The notes below the pieces were generated by a model, which saw only the letters and a list, made by a program, of their open reading frames with translations, had not been told where the DNA came from and did not search any database. From Rhynchonema sp. JSB1_4 (Eukaryota > Nematoda > Chromadorea > Monhysterida > Xyalidae), in the NCBI GenBank assembly GCA_030248065.1, contig JASAMV010006770.1, positions 62,001-126,000 on the forward strand: a stretch of 64,000 nt of DNA. Direction: 5' to 3'. Below are positions 12,189 through 24,377 of the stretch, piece after piece; the stretch's first letter is position 1, and the number at the start of each line of letters is the position of its first letter. The translations under genes and the position numbers were made by a program.

Positions 12189-15100
12189 ATGGTAAGTAAT
12201 AACGCTTTTTTTTAAATTTCGTGTCTTAGAGTTGAATTAAAGGGCTTTAAGTGCAAAAATAATGAGACAAACTCAATTGAATCCCTCCCGGTAAGTACTA
12301 TGTATGTACATCTAGCACCTTTCTGTTCTGACACCCGTTCTAGCATCTCAAATGAGCCAAGTATGGTGCAAATTGTCGGCCGATTCCGGTGTATTCAAAA
12401 TTTGGGGTGTCCTGCACATTTTGTCAGAAAGTGTCGGGTACAACGCTCAAACACTGACACCATATCACCATATCTTCGCGTGAAAATAGTTTCGGGCCCC
12501 ATAAATTTCTAATCATTTTGGTTAAATGCTCGGAAAATGGTCCGCCGTTTTCAAGCAAAGCACTTGTATAAGTTGGTGTTGTGTGTGGGCGTTTATATTT
12601 ATTCCACTTCGCAGTTGCTGCATGCAGTCTCCGTCTCCGAACCTAAGCGCTGGGCATGCTGGTGGTAGCATAATATAATTTGCCCCACCGGGCTGGCTAC
12701 CCGCGGCTCCCAAGCTTATGCACCAATTTAGTCTATAACTGTGTCCTGGTCCTCTTCGAACCATGTTTAGGCAAAATTTAACTCCACGGGTTTTCTTCCT
12801 TCTCTTCATGGAGAAAATACATAAAATATTATTGCTAAATAAACGATAAATCGTGAACATTGTAAACGAAATCAATAATATGAATGTTGCCGATTATCTG
12901 TTAATTTGGAGACCCAACCCGCGATTGGCTGTTGTCACGTTGCTATCTATCGTTATCATTATGGTACAGGGCAGTGATGAAAAGGTTTTATTTGTGGTAA
13001 TCAGCATCGGATTCCCAGTCGCAATTATGGTTGTAAGACCGCGCCTTATCCTGAATTTGGTTGAAGGTGCTCGGAAGTCTCGTTTAAGGTGTTGTTTTTG
13101 AAACCCCTTGCCTGCGATGCCCAAACTCGAGAAAATTCCGGTAAACATTTGTGTGAAGGCGCTATACGTAATCGATTTTCTAGCTAAAATGAAATGCGAC
13201 TGCCAAACGCCTTTAAAGGAAACACATTATATTGCAGACGAAACACGGTCTATCCGAAGAGCAGATCGCAGAGTTCCAGGAGGCCTTCAATTTATTCGAT
13301 AAGGATGGAGACGGCAGGTTGGTTCGGGGATGTTTCGTGCAGCGTATTATTCGGATCAAGGGCTAGTGTGGGGTGACCAGACCATGTGGTTGTCTGCACT
13401 GATGATGACCTGGTGCACCGCCTGCCGGTGAAAGAAGCAGGAAAAGGTAATTTAGAAAAACCACTGGAATGTAATTCTGGTGGCATCATATGTCTGGTTT
13501 AGCAGGCAGAAGGTCAACAGTTTCGCGCGTATGTTTAACGATCGGAGTGGTGCCAGACATCGAGGCTGTGAATGCATACACACATCTAAACATACAGTAC
13601 ATGTATAGTCCGTCCACCAGCTCATGGCAGTTTGTGTTGCTGCTGGCTGGTTTGTTCCCATCCTCCACGTTCTTATGAAAGAGAAATTGAGTGTGACCGA
13701 TTTTGCAAAAAAAACTAAAAAAATTATAAAACGGGTCGAAAAAGATTGAATTCGATCAAATTTAAAATTAAATTAAATTAAAATCGATAAAACAGGTCGA
13801 TTTCATAAAAACCGCAATTTAGGAGCAAAAATAACATTTTCGGAAACTCAATTTCTGTTTCATTAGAACGTGGAGGAAGGGAACAAGTCGGCCAGCAGCG
13901 TCACAAAGTGACATGAGCTGGTGGACGGACTATATGTACCTAAAGACCGCATTTTCGCCTTGCACCTTGCCGTCAGTCAGGCAGCTCAACTTGTTATGAT
14001 GCCCATCAGCAGAGTGCTTTCTAAAACAACCACCCAAAGTGCACTGGTGTCGTGTGGGTGGACGCGCTGTTCCACCCTGACATCCCCTTTGAAATTCAGG
14101 ATCACCTCGACCGAGCTCGGTGTTGTGATGCGAAGTTTGGGCCAACGACCGACCGAGGCCGAGCTCAGGGACATGGTGAATGAGGTGGATGAGGATGGTT
14201 AGTGGCTGAATAAAGCGATGAAATTAAATGGTTACAGTGACGGACTCTGTGCTCGTTTGGGTGCATCTATGTAGCTTATACCTTTGGAAACACCAGGGCA
14301 CCAGGGCACCTGTTTGACTATGCGACCCCGCTGACATCGTACTGATATCGCTTCTTTGGTTGTGGACTGGCCTAGAGCTCCATTTAAATCTTGCAATCAT
14401 GACACTCAAAAAAGCACATCAAACAATCCTCAAATATATCATTCAAACTGCTTTACCTTGCTAATTCAGGCAACGGCACCATTGAGTTCGAGGAGTTCCT
14501 GCTGATGATGTCGAGAAAAATGAAAGAATCCGATTCAGAACAGGAACTGCGGGAAGCTTTCCAGGTGCAGACTGAGACTCTTTATTTTTGTTTTTGTGGC
14601 ACATTTTTCAAAAAATATGGGTATCAATATTTGTATAATTTGGCACACCACAGGTATTTGATAAAGACAAGGACGGCTACATCTCAGCGGCCGAACTACG
14701 CTATGTGATGACCAATCTCGGTAAAAACTGTCTTTTTATTAAATACTAACTTTAATTTAAAAAGCAACAGTTAAGTGAAACCGTTAAATCAGGAACCAAA
14801 CCAAAAATTGTAACAATTACATTGGACATAAAAACTTTCTCAGGTGAAAAACTGACAGATGAAGAAGTCCAAGAGATGATCAAGGAAGCAGATTTAGACG
14901 GAGACGGCCTGGTCAATTATAATGGTAATTTGTTTATTTTTCTTTTTTATTCTTGTTTTCATATTTTACGTTTTGAAGATTTCATGGCGTGAAAAAAATA
15001 TTCTTGGACGACAAGCTTAATCAAGACAAGATCTGACGACATTTTGTGTATTGCACAAAGTGGTGATGTTTTACGCGAGCATAAAACCAGCTCGTTTGTC

Positions 15101-15251
15101 TTTTTGGGGTCACGTGGCCATCTGGTGCATACGCACTGACGATGACCTGATGCAGCGCCCGTCTGCGAAAGCTGGTCGACCAAAAAGCACATTGCTCTGC
15201 TACAATTGACATTATGTTCCAGAGTTCGTCAAAATGATGACAACAAAGTGA
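12189..15251 (+). CDS. Calmodulin-like Ca2+ sensor
   Basis: Predicted exons are 12,189-12,191, 13,238-13,317, 14,100-14,197, 14,470-14,564, 14,654-14,720, 14,844-14,924 and 15,223-15,251, giving 150 residues, essentially calmodulin length. All four EF-hand loops are intact: DKDGDGR, DEDGNGT, DKDKDGY and DLDGDGL. The linker [16 protein letters not shown] matches the calmodulin central helix. Calmodulins bind Ca2+ and activate kinases, phosphatases and channels. I chose the ATG at 12,189 because it is followed at once by gtaagt, the intron position typical of animal calmodulin genes, and joins 13,238 in phase. A second first exon at 13,117-13,140 (MPKLEKIP) also joins 13,238 in frame and may be an alternative start. 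By eye it is close to, but less conserved than, standard calmodulin, so it may be a paralogue. Intron 2 holds a 0.33-kb MITE. An AATAAA lies at 15,777, rather far for its polyadenylation signal. Confidence 0.92.
13360..13446 (+). repeat. Dispersed GATGACCTGGTGC repeat, copy 1
   Basis: It contains CACTGATGATGACCTGGTGC followed by a GCCTGCCGGTGAAAG-type segment. Similar blocks lie at 15,100-15,182 (+), 18,140-18,195 (+) and 18,470-18,545 (-). This copy is in an intron of the calmodulin-like gene. No terminal repeats were found. Confidence 0.5.
13604..13934. mobile_element. MITE with TATAGTCCGTCC ends, copy 1
   Basis: Long terminal inverted repeats of about 100 bp are present. The left arm reads TATAGTCCGTCCACCAGCTC and the right arm ends GAGCTGGTGGACGGACTATA. 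The arms also pair over the CCTCCACGTTCT and AGAACGTGGAGG segments. The centre is AT-rich. It sits in intron 2 of the calmodulin-like gene. Copies are at 27,362-27,675 and 58,885-59,158. Confidence 0.85.
15100..15182 (+). repeat. Dispersed GATGACCTGGTGC repeat, copy 2
   Basis: It contains GCACTGACGATGACCTGATGC and GCGCCCGTCTGCGAAAGC, matching the copy in the same gene's intron 2. This one lies in the last intron of the calmodulin-like gene. Confidence 0.5.
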
Positions 15252-17252
15252 TGAGCAGTTCGAGCTTTGGGTTCGGCCTCAAATCCCTTCTACAATCTCA
15301 TAAATACTGACACTCATCAAAACTCGCACGAAATTTTACGGAAAAGGAAATTGCTCGGTTAAACAACTCTACTATTTCGCTTCAAGACATTCCATTTACG
15401 ATTATTTGCAAATATTATTCTGACTGCTCCGCTATGCGAAAATCTATACAAGATTATTATTGCTCCCCCCGCGCGGACAACCAGTTTGGACTGCAACCTC
15501 GGTGATTTCTCCCACTCCTATCCTTCGCGCTAATGTATAAATGCGACGCCGAATGCATATACTAAATTTCGCGACGAGAAATTGCCCCGAATATGATTTT
15601 CTGGTACCTACAGTATGCTGTTTTTGTCCATTGCCTGCGGATTTTCTTCAAACCTGTTTATCATGAGCCCGCATTACCTGCAAATGCAAACTCCTTGATA
15701 TCAAAATGTTGCCAAAATGTTTTTCTTCTTTTTTGCAAAGTTGTTCGTTATGGGTGCGGCATTTCTTTTTGGCAAAAATAAAATATCAAATGCCCCCCTT
15801 TTCAACATTGTTACGGAATAAATTAGGTTTCTTGCATTGCGAAAAAGTATATTCAAGATAAGTCTGGTATATTCTTCGAACGTTTTTAAAATGTTGTTTT
15901 TTTCTTGCTCTGCCTTCATTAATAACATGATGACTATTGATAACAAATGATTATTACTCACGTTTTTTATCTTCAATTTAGTGCAACAAGAAATTATTGC
16001 GCAGTTTTCGCATAATACTCATTCATAAGTTTTTAGCCGCCGCTTTATTATGTGCAGAACGCCGGTTTTGAAATGTTGACCGCAACTGTAATAATAATGG
16101 AAATTATACTAATTAGAAATAATATCATTGGCATTTATGCAAAAAAACAAAACAAAACCTTCTAGCCTACTTTAGCTCAGCTGGCCTAGTCATTTCAGTT
16201 TAGCCAATATTTTTCAAAAGAAAATACTTGTCTTGCTCCCTTATCTTTTTGGCAACCAACTCGCTTGCATAGCTTTCTGAAATTATCGCAATTTACATGG
16301 TTTTACCGTTATGGCACCAATTCAGTTATTGGCAAAAATAATCAGTCTTATTATTATATATTTTTTGTTTTCTTACCATATTTTTGCCATCATATATTCT
16401 GTATTGTCGTGTGGCGTGCGTCGCGTTATGTATTTTCGTTCGCGGTTCCGATCTGTGATATAAATGTGTGTAAAAACGTTGAACTTGCGCGCTAAATCGC
16501 AGCTAATGTATAAAATTATTGTAAATCTTCTGCTGCTTTTTTGCACTAAAATAAAATTACAAAAGTGTTTGCGTTTTTTCTGAAGACCGCATAAGCTCAC
16601 AATATGGGCCCTTTGGAAAAAACAATAGCACTTTTGCAAATGGGCTCTTTTCCGCGTTAAATGTGTGTGCGGAAGCAAAAAATGTCGTGTCAAACAACAG
16701 AACAGAACGCATTGGTATGCCTTTTTCGTCACTCTCTTATTATTTTACTTTTTCTGTGCTTTTATTCTTCATTTTTGCAGCCTCTGTAAATTTTTTGTGA
16801 CTGTTGTCTTGTATTTGCAGCCACATTTTATAAATAATACTTCTTTAAAACCCGGCCTATTTTGTGAAACCTCTCTCTCACACACACGTGATGTTTCAGT
16901 ATGTTTTACCAGTGTGAGGGGGCTCGTTTGTAGTATTCAAACCACCAACCCAGTATTTGGATCTTTTATTTTATAATTTTATTGTTCCATTAATGCGCAA
17001 ATGTGGTGTTGATTTTGGGTTCCCCGATGCATAAAGTTTTCTTCAATTTCGGCGTTAGTGCAGGGGATCCAAAAAGCACACCTGGCTGGCGCATAAACCC
17101 CAAAATCATCATTATGCATGTATGAATGACACGGTTGTTACTTTACAAAATATATTATATTACTCTTGACATCATTTTGAATAAAATTCATGCTGCAAAA
17201 GAAGCTAACATCGTTCTGGAATTAGATAACGCAAAAAGATGCAAAAGATTTG
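15252..17252. other. AT-rich intergenic stretch
   Basis: No gene is recognised. The sequence is AT-rich with short open frames only. An AATAAA hexamer at 15,777 could serve the calmodulin-like gene. Confidence 0.5.
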
Positions 17253-17324
17253 AGGGGGCACCCGGATTTGAACCGGGGACCTCTCGATCTGCAGTCGAAT
17301 GCTCTACCACTGAGCTATACCCCC
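17253..17324 (-). tRNA. tRNA-Cys (GCA)
   Basis: All four arms of the 72-nt cloverleaf can be drawn. The acceptor is GGGGGTA pairing with TGCCCCC, the D arm is GCTC/GAGC, the anticodon loop is CTGCAGA with anticodon GCA (plus-strand 17,290-17,292), and the T loop is TTCAAAT. The discriminator is U, as is usual for cysteine tRNAs. There is no intron and CCA is not encoded. It decodes UGC and UGU. Confidence 0.95.
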
Positions 17325-20300
17325 GTGGTCAACAACAGCGGTAAACAACGTATATCAATATTACAAACGAATGCAAAAGTCTACAAATACACACACGTGG
17401 CTGGTGCAACACAGCGCGCATTATGTGTGTGCACTTTTGAACGCAAACAAACTGAAACAACGTGTGCGTGCTTGCCAGATCAGGCAACGACTGTATAACA
17501 GAACTTTTACTTTCACTGCGCTGCTGTGGACTGTTTGGGATTTGTTTGTGTTTGGACTGTGTGGTCGTATACTATGTGGTCATTTGTTTGGCGGACCTGC
17601 GTATGAACAAAAGCTTCGTTTCGGAAATACAGAAAACACGAAAAGAAATGTACCTAGAGTTCACAAAACAACAAAACGTCATTACTTTATTGTGATCTGC
17701 ATCTGCAACATAAAATTTTCGGATTATGACGTCACCACACAACATACTGTAGATATACAATATCAAATACGACCGAGCGAATATTCAAGCGAATGAAACT
17801 GACAAGTTTTTCAGAACGAACTTCGCGCGTCGATCGGGGTCTACTGTATATGTGTAATTTTTTCCTTGATTCAGGGTTAGACCACATTCAGGTTGGTATC
17901 TGGCTGCGGCAAACACCCGCACACCCACAAGCCAACAATTTCACTTGTGCCTGAAACATGCCCGGCGTAAGTATCTCTGATGTTTCACGAAAATGCAAAG
18001 CTCTTCGGCTCCAGGATGGTTCAGAAAGGATGTGTAATTGTACCGTATCTGCTGACGCGCATTGTCGAAACTAACGGACAATCAAAGACACACACATACA
18101 CTGCACAATTCATATATACGTATTTCAGCCCTTGTGATCTCTCTGACGATGACCTGGTGCTGCGCCGCCCATCTGTGACAGCAGGTCGAAAAAGGGAAAG
18201 GAAAACGTAAGCTGCACCACTCCCACCCACAATATCAAACTTTACCCGGACTGGCCTACGCAACTTTACACTCACCCAGCATTATCAGCGTCACCAATGA
18301 CATCGCTTGCACCACGCTCATTCTGCCATCTCTCAGTACTGTAGAAACTGAAACTCATGCCAAAAGTCACATTTTGAAAAAAATTTTTAACTCAATTTTT
18401 TTATTTATCGGCGTATGTATCTGTATACACGTGTCAATGAACGGATCGAATTTTCGAGGGCAAACGCTTCGAACCGGTTGACAGACGGTCAGTGCACCAG
18501 GTCATCGTCAGTGCAAGTGCACGCGCGACCAAGTGAAACCAATTTCCGCGCGATTTCTGCTACAAAAGGTGTTTTTGTTGTTTTAGAGGTAAAACTCACC
18601 AGCCAGTTGCAGAGTGGTCAGAAACAGGCATGCGCTAATCGATAACACTTGTCCAATGGAGTACAGCAAATACAACACGATTGACCGAGGCAAACGCAGG
18701 CTCGTTATGCCGACAATAGCGGTAAATAGCGGGCACAGAACGGGCACGGATAGTGCGCTGAAACATTATTTGGGCTTCATAAGCTTTGTGCAGTCTCGGT
18801 TCTGCTTTGGGTCACGCATGTTATTTTCGTACAGAGAATATGACTTGATTCTTGAGATTTATACTTGTTCAACATTTTCGTCAAAACATCAAATTTGTTG
18901 GTGGGGAACAACTGGCAATTTTTTAATAAATAATGCGTGACTATTTCAAGAAAATGCACTAACAGCATAATTGTCGTTAGTTCACGCTGAACTCTGGCCG
19001 AATCCGCTGCGAAAAGCAGCCAAATCATCAGTTGCATAGCGGACAGTGAAAACTGAATGAAACGTATCCCGATTGACACTCGTTTCCACATCGTTGAGAT
19101 GGTACTTACATGTGCTGTACGTAAGATATCATTATGCCCAAACAGAGGTATTGTATACTCATGTTTTAATTCGGTAAAATACAAATACAGCGTTCAATAA
19201 TCTACAATGACTCTGATAAATTTTTGAACATCGTTGTTTAAATCATGTGAACTGTGAAGTCTCATCCGCCCACATCGCAAAAGCGGAAGTTTTGTTTTGA
19301 CTATAATATCTGTTATGTTGTTATTTGTTATCTCGATCAAAATTTGTTAATTAGCCCCCATGCCACTGCACTGTACATTCGGTTCCACAACGTGTGAATC
19401 ACAAGTCTCTCGTCCCAATGGTGTATCTCCTGTTCACTGAGAAAAGCGTGCGAATGCGTGTTTGTTGCTTGTTTTTCAACAATGAACACGTCAAGGCTTT
19501 ACGTTTGAATCACATTTTAAATCAACAAAAAATATGTTTTCATTGTTACGTTTCATTTTCACTACAACCGATCGCAGGTTGTGGCCATCTCAGATAAGCC
19601 AAAGATGACCGAATAATGACGTTTCCGGGTTGTTGCTCAAATATTAGCTTGTCAAACCTGACCCTTCTTGTTGACGTCCGATAATTGGGACAAAAAAGGA
19701 ACTCACGGGGAAGGTTTGAGTGTCATGTAATTCATACCGTAACCCAGCCACCAGTATTTATGCAGTTCCAAGAGCAGGAACAAGAATACTGCACTGCACA
19801 GAACACGTGCCATTAAACCCCCAAAAGTAAGCGCAGCAAGAGGCACGCCCCTCAATGCGCACAAAAATAAAGAAAAACCAAGTGCGGTAAGTATTAGTAA
19901 TTTAGGCGCCCCAAACCCCAGATAACAATCAAAACAAAAATTGTGCTCAATTAAATGAGGATTATCAAAAAACAGACCGCATTTCAAGATTGTCACTCAG
20001 GCCTAATCATACTTCCGGTTGAATCGGGGTATAAAAAGATGATGTTTTGTTTCGTTCCAGTCATTCAGCTTTCTCTGCAACACAATCAGCAGTTTTTCTG
20101 CACAACTCTCCATCAACTTACAGAATCCCCTGTCAGTTCGCAACCTCTCCGCTCCACTGCGTGTCAATGAGTGTGACCAGCTGGCTGATGTTTCACACAT
20201 CGCCAACTCATTGCAAGCAGTCGGGCCGAGAGTCGAACTGCGGACAACAATCCACTCGCCTTGCTGTTTCAGGCGAATTTTAGGCTTTGTTTTCAGGCTC

Positions 20301-21341
20301 AGACTAGCTGTTCTTCGGTTCACTCGTCTATTGGTCAATAGAGTGTGAGTAGGTCACAATTGACCACCCTGTCTAACCACTCATTGCAAGTAGACGGGCC
20401 GACTGAGGGCGAGGCGATGTTGCAAGTGGTTATGTAGTCCACTTCATTTATATTGCCAAGCCGTGTTCATTTGTATGATTTTGCTTGCAGGACTGAAATA
20501 TGCATGTGCTTTTATTATTTTTTGCCCTGCCGAAAGATGTAAGAAATCTTGAATGCTTTGAATGAACCATATCATACGCAGGTACAATAAATTGTTTGGT
20601 CTTCTTTCTCAGGATTAATGTTTCAATCGAACAGAGTTCGTCAAGTCTCTACAGTCTACACATATAAAAGCATTGCGTTTTTCATTAATTTACATTCCTT
20701 TCTTTTTCTTACCACAGCTACAATAGTTCAATACACGTGCTGCACAAGCAGGGATAAATTCATCCAAGTGCCACGCGAAGGTTGGCAGGGGCAACAAACA
20801 ACATCAAAATTGTACTTGTGTTTACATGATATGCCCAGTCCCTGTCCATGCGCTTTCTGGATGCGCAATTGAAAACGAGACCTCGGCACAATCGTTGGTG
20901 TGTGACTAAAGTGTGCATGCGCGCCCCACAGCAAGGTGACCATGTACGTCAATACGTCACAAAGCTGCCAATCAATAAACTGAAGCCCAAATGTACTCCA
21001 CTACGTTTGGCCCTGTATTATTTGAGCCGGGCACCAGCAACAATGCGGTGCCACAGAACCATCCGTATCTCAGACGAGCTCAGCTAATCAGCAGTCGAAA
21101 ATTGAAGGTAACTTTATTTTTTTGAGCATTATTGGAGATTATTTATTGGGTGCGTGTTTTCACATCTTGAATCGCAGTGTAATTGACGGGAAGATAATAT
21201 ACCGATGTACACCTGCCCATCAACACAAGGGTGCCCCTAAATACTCAAATAGGATACTTACTTAAAAAATACTTAAATACTTAAAAAACTGCGCACATAT
21301 TTTTTGTCAGTGTCCAAATATATGGCTAGCTGATGTTTCAG
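17325..21341. other. Stretch without a firm gene
   Basis: A possible first exon is ATGCCCGGC followed by gtaagt at about 17,959-17,967. It would join 21,342 in frame, adding MPG plus KI before the internal Met of the next gene, but the intron would be 3.4 kb and this is unproven. Two copies of the GATGACCTGGTGC repeat and two GATGTTTCA motifs lie here. A hydrophobic minus-strand frame at 19,703-19,996 lacks an ATG and was not accepted. Confidence 0.4.
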
Positions 21342-21347
21342 AAAATT

Positions 21348-23678
21348 ATGGTAGCGAACGAAGCACAACAGAATGGCTTGACAGCCGAGGCGTCGCAGAT
21401 CATTTTCGAAGTCAACAACAGTGGACGAATGCAGAATGTTTTCGACCTGAGGGATTTGCTACCGAGCGAAGCTGCTGAAAAGACCGCACAGGTATACCGT
21501 ACATGCATAGACATTTTTTTCTAACAATTCGGTTTCTGCATTCAGAAACATTGTTTTATTTGAAAAATGTATCAAAACAACAACGTGATTTTAAAAAATT
21601 CTAACTTATAAGTTCAGGCGATCAGTACCGCACGTCAAAACCAGTGGCCGGCGTTTCTCATCATTTTTGGCTCGCCTGACCTTCAAGATGATGAAACGGA
21701 CAAAGTCTGTTCAACTTTGCAAGTTTATTCAGATTATTTGACCGTGAAACATCATCTGGTCAGGACAAGGTACCTCATAACATGAACACGTTCAAGGTGG
21801 AGTTATACTCGTTCGTCGCGAACACAACGAACACGACGAACAGATTCTATTTTTGAGCCATTTGAGCAGGATGAACCAAATCGAGTGTCAATGTGTTGTT
21901 GCACAGAAATGCACATACATACATATGTAACTAATGTTTCAATAATTGTACGCAGCTCGCTGCAAATGCAATACAAATTTGTTCGTCGTGTTCGTGGTGT
22001 TCGCGACGAACGAGTATAACTTCACCTTCAATCATCGTATTTTATGAGACACAATGCACCGTCCGCTGTGCCAGCTGGCTGTGGCACAATATCTACTCGG
22101 TCGATTTCCCGATTTTTGACGATTCGAAGTACGATAAGGTGTGATATAGATGAACTGGCGGGCTGATGTTTCACAAGCTTCGAACTATAGATGACTGAAC
22201 ATTCACATTGCATTACAGTGTTATTGACACCATTATCCCTTGATGTTTCAGGAACTGGAGTCGTACTACGCCGACAGCATCCGCACGTCAGTACTGAATG
22301 AGTTCATCGGAGAAAATGTGCGTTACGCAGAGCAGCCGGGTGCCGTTCTCGCTGGATTTCCGATTTTTGCATCGAAATGGTCGAAACCGAAAACTCCAGG
22401 TATACATATACAATATTTTCTTTCTCTGTGCTGCGAGTTTGGTTGTCAGCCCCGGATGGTTATACGGTAAAGCCCAGTTACGGGCAATATCAAACGGGAT
22501 GACCGGTTCGTTCCGGTCCCTGCTTTGCAAGACCGGGACCGTATCGGACGCTCTGTTTTTGTCACCGTTTTATTTTATGTCCAAGTTTTCGGCACAATGG
22601 TGCCGTTCGAGTCATCAGATGTTGCTTGGTTTCGAAAACGCTGTTTATACATACCTATACATACAGTAGGTGTCTGAATGGCATAGCCAGTGCGCTGGTA
22701 CTCGTCTGGCAGATGTTTCACGAAAAATCTTTCACATTCAATCAGGTGTGGTTGAATTCACCAAACCAGTGGTCGAATCTTTGCTGAAGAAATGCGGTCT
22801 GCCGAGCGATATTTTCGAACCGGAACTGGCTTCTATCTATTTGAACACCGACGAAATGCGACAGAGAATTGTGGAGGAAGAGGAGAAAATCAAGACACTT
22901 CAGGTGTGCTTTCTTGAAGAAATTCGTGTCGTTAAATTGCGTTTACATGCGTGTCGTCAAACCACGTCATCGTCAACTCTGACCAATGCCATCTCGCCCT
23001 GATTCAGGGCGCTTTACGTTGACGACTAAACAATTAGCCTGAAATTGGGCTTTTAGGTGTATTGCTGGTGCTTCCTCGGTTTTATTTTTACTATCACTAC
23101 ATTTCATCCTGATGTTTCAGCCTGAAGCCGCAAAAGAGGAACCCCGATGGCAACTCAGACAACGACAATTGGCCGAGAAAGCGAAGAGAGTGGCGAGAGA
23201 CAAACTGGAGAAAAAGAAAAGTTTGAAAAAATAATTTTTTGAACTGAAATCAGTGTTACGAATTGTTTCAGGAGCTTGTTTTTGCTTGTTCATGGCACAT
23301 GTTTGCGTGCCAACAGCACCATCAATCACAAAGCCAGCCGAAATTTGGTCTGACAACTTAAAACATAACCTAAATGTAATTTATGAAAAGAAAAACGGTG
23401 CACGCGATACGTGTACAGTATGCTGTACGCTTACCCATACCACACTGCTAAAAATACTCCAGCTCAAGCAAAACAGAAACATCGCGAATCGATTTTTTTG
23501 AGAAAAAAAACAAATTCGATTTCGAATTTCAGGTCGGCAATCGAAAGAGATAGACGACGAACAGCGAGCGTCGTGGTGGTTCAAGTTGTTGGTGTTGATG
23601 GTGATTTTGTCAATTGCCAGTTTCTGGGCGTTCAGACTCGTCGACATGTTGTCCGGACCATCGGTCAAGAATATGTGA
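21348..23678 (+). CDS. Unrecognised protein with optional C-terminal membrane anchor
   Basis: Predicted exons are 21,342-21,491 (ATG at 21,348), 21,618-21,769, 22,015-22,138, 22,252-22,399, 22,746-22,903, 23,121-23,220 and 23,533-23,678. All phases agree, giving about 323 residues. I do not recognise the family. The C-terminal third is highly charged and probably helical (IVEEEEKIKTLQ, then LRQRQLAEKAKRVARDKLEK). The last exon adds a hydrophobic segment, WWFKLLVLMVILSIASFWAF, eleven residues before the end, so the product could be a tail-anchored membrane protein. If the weak donor AAAA|gtttga at 23,221 is not used, the frame ends four codons later and the product is soluble. The 22,015 acceptor is poor and lies in an inverted repeat, so exon 3's start is the weakest point. 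Several 3' splice sites read GATGTTTCAG. Confidence 0.65.
21789..22032. mobile_element. Inverted-repeat element (MITE) in an intron
   Basis: The left arm (about 21,789-21,842) reads TTCAAGGTGGAGTTATACTCG and then CGTCGCGAACAC. The right arm (about 21,978-22,032) is its near-perfect reverse complement. The arms are about 54 bp and the centre about 135 bp. It occupies nearly the whole intron between two exons of the unrecognised gene, and its right arm overlaps the predicted 3' splice site. Confidence 0.85.
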
Positions 23679-24377
23679 TAAACTGACAATATTGTCTCAT
23701 ATGATCATGCTGCTTTGATAATTTGTGTTCTGATTTAAATTTGAACGATTTTTGCAACAATTTTGGTCGTCCTTCCGTAAATAGTGTCTGGTTCAATGCA
23801 GATCACATCTTGTGCGTCCAAGGCACCCTATATTTTATTTGTTTCGCATTTCTCTGAATGCATTTGGCACCATGTGCTGCATGTATGTATACTTCTCCTT
23901 CTTCAAATGACCGTCACTATCTGTATTTTCACTGTCATCTAAATGTTCATTACCAATAATCGTTAAATGAAGAGCTACAGAAACTGTAGAATTGACGCAC
24001 CAGCACTCTTAATGTGTGTATAAATATACACGTGCGCCAATGTACCTGTAACAAACATGAAAACAACACAGGGTATGGTACGGCCCCAAACGGAGAACAA
24101 TAGCAAGGCCGAGTGTGTGATATCATGCGGCTCCACTGCTGAAGTTGGGAAAATGAATATCGTCCAAACCCAAGTTTGTCATGACAACAACTTGCACGGC
24201 CATGGTAGGGACATACTAAATGTACAACTTCAGACGCGCTGGATGAAAGTGCAGCAGGCTATTTTCAACCAATTATATTGTCCTCCACATTATTGGCTGT
24301 TTACGGAACTCATGTCCAATAGTTGGAATGTTCCAAAAAACGGAAACCACGATAAGGAGCTAAAATCGAAAAAGAAA

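Noticed and set aside
18777..19184. 135-codon minus-strand frame
   Set aside because: Contains one hydrophobic stretch but no family signal, and could not be joined to the neighbouring frame.
19703..19996. Hydrophobic minus-strand frame with two or three membrane-like segments, ending at a good donor
   Set aside because: It has no ATG, a stop directly upstream and no convincing acceptor or partner exon. It deserves a transcript check but is not annotated.
24057..24377. Upstream extension of the CX-like gene to an earlier ATG
   Set aside because: It would place the signal peptide more than 100 residues inside the protein; the ATG at 24,378 starts it correctly.
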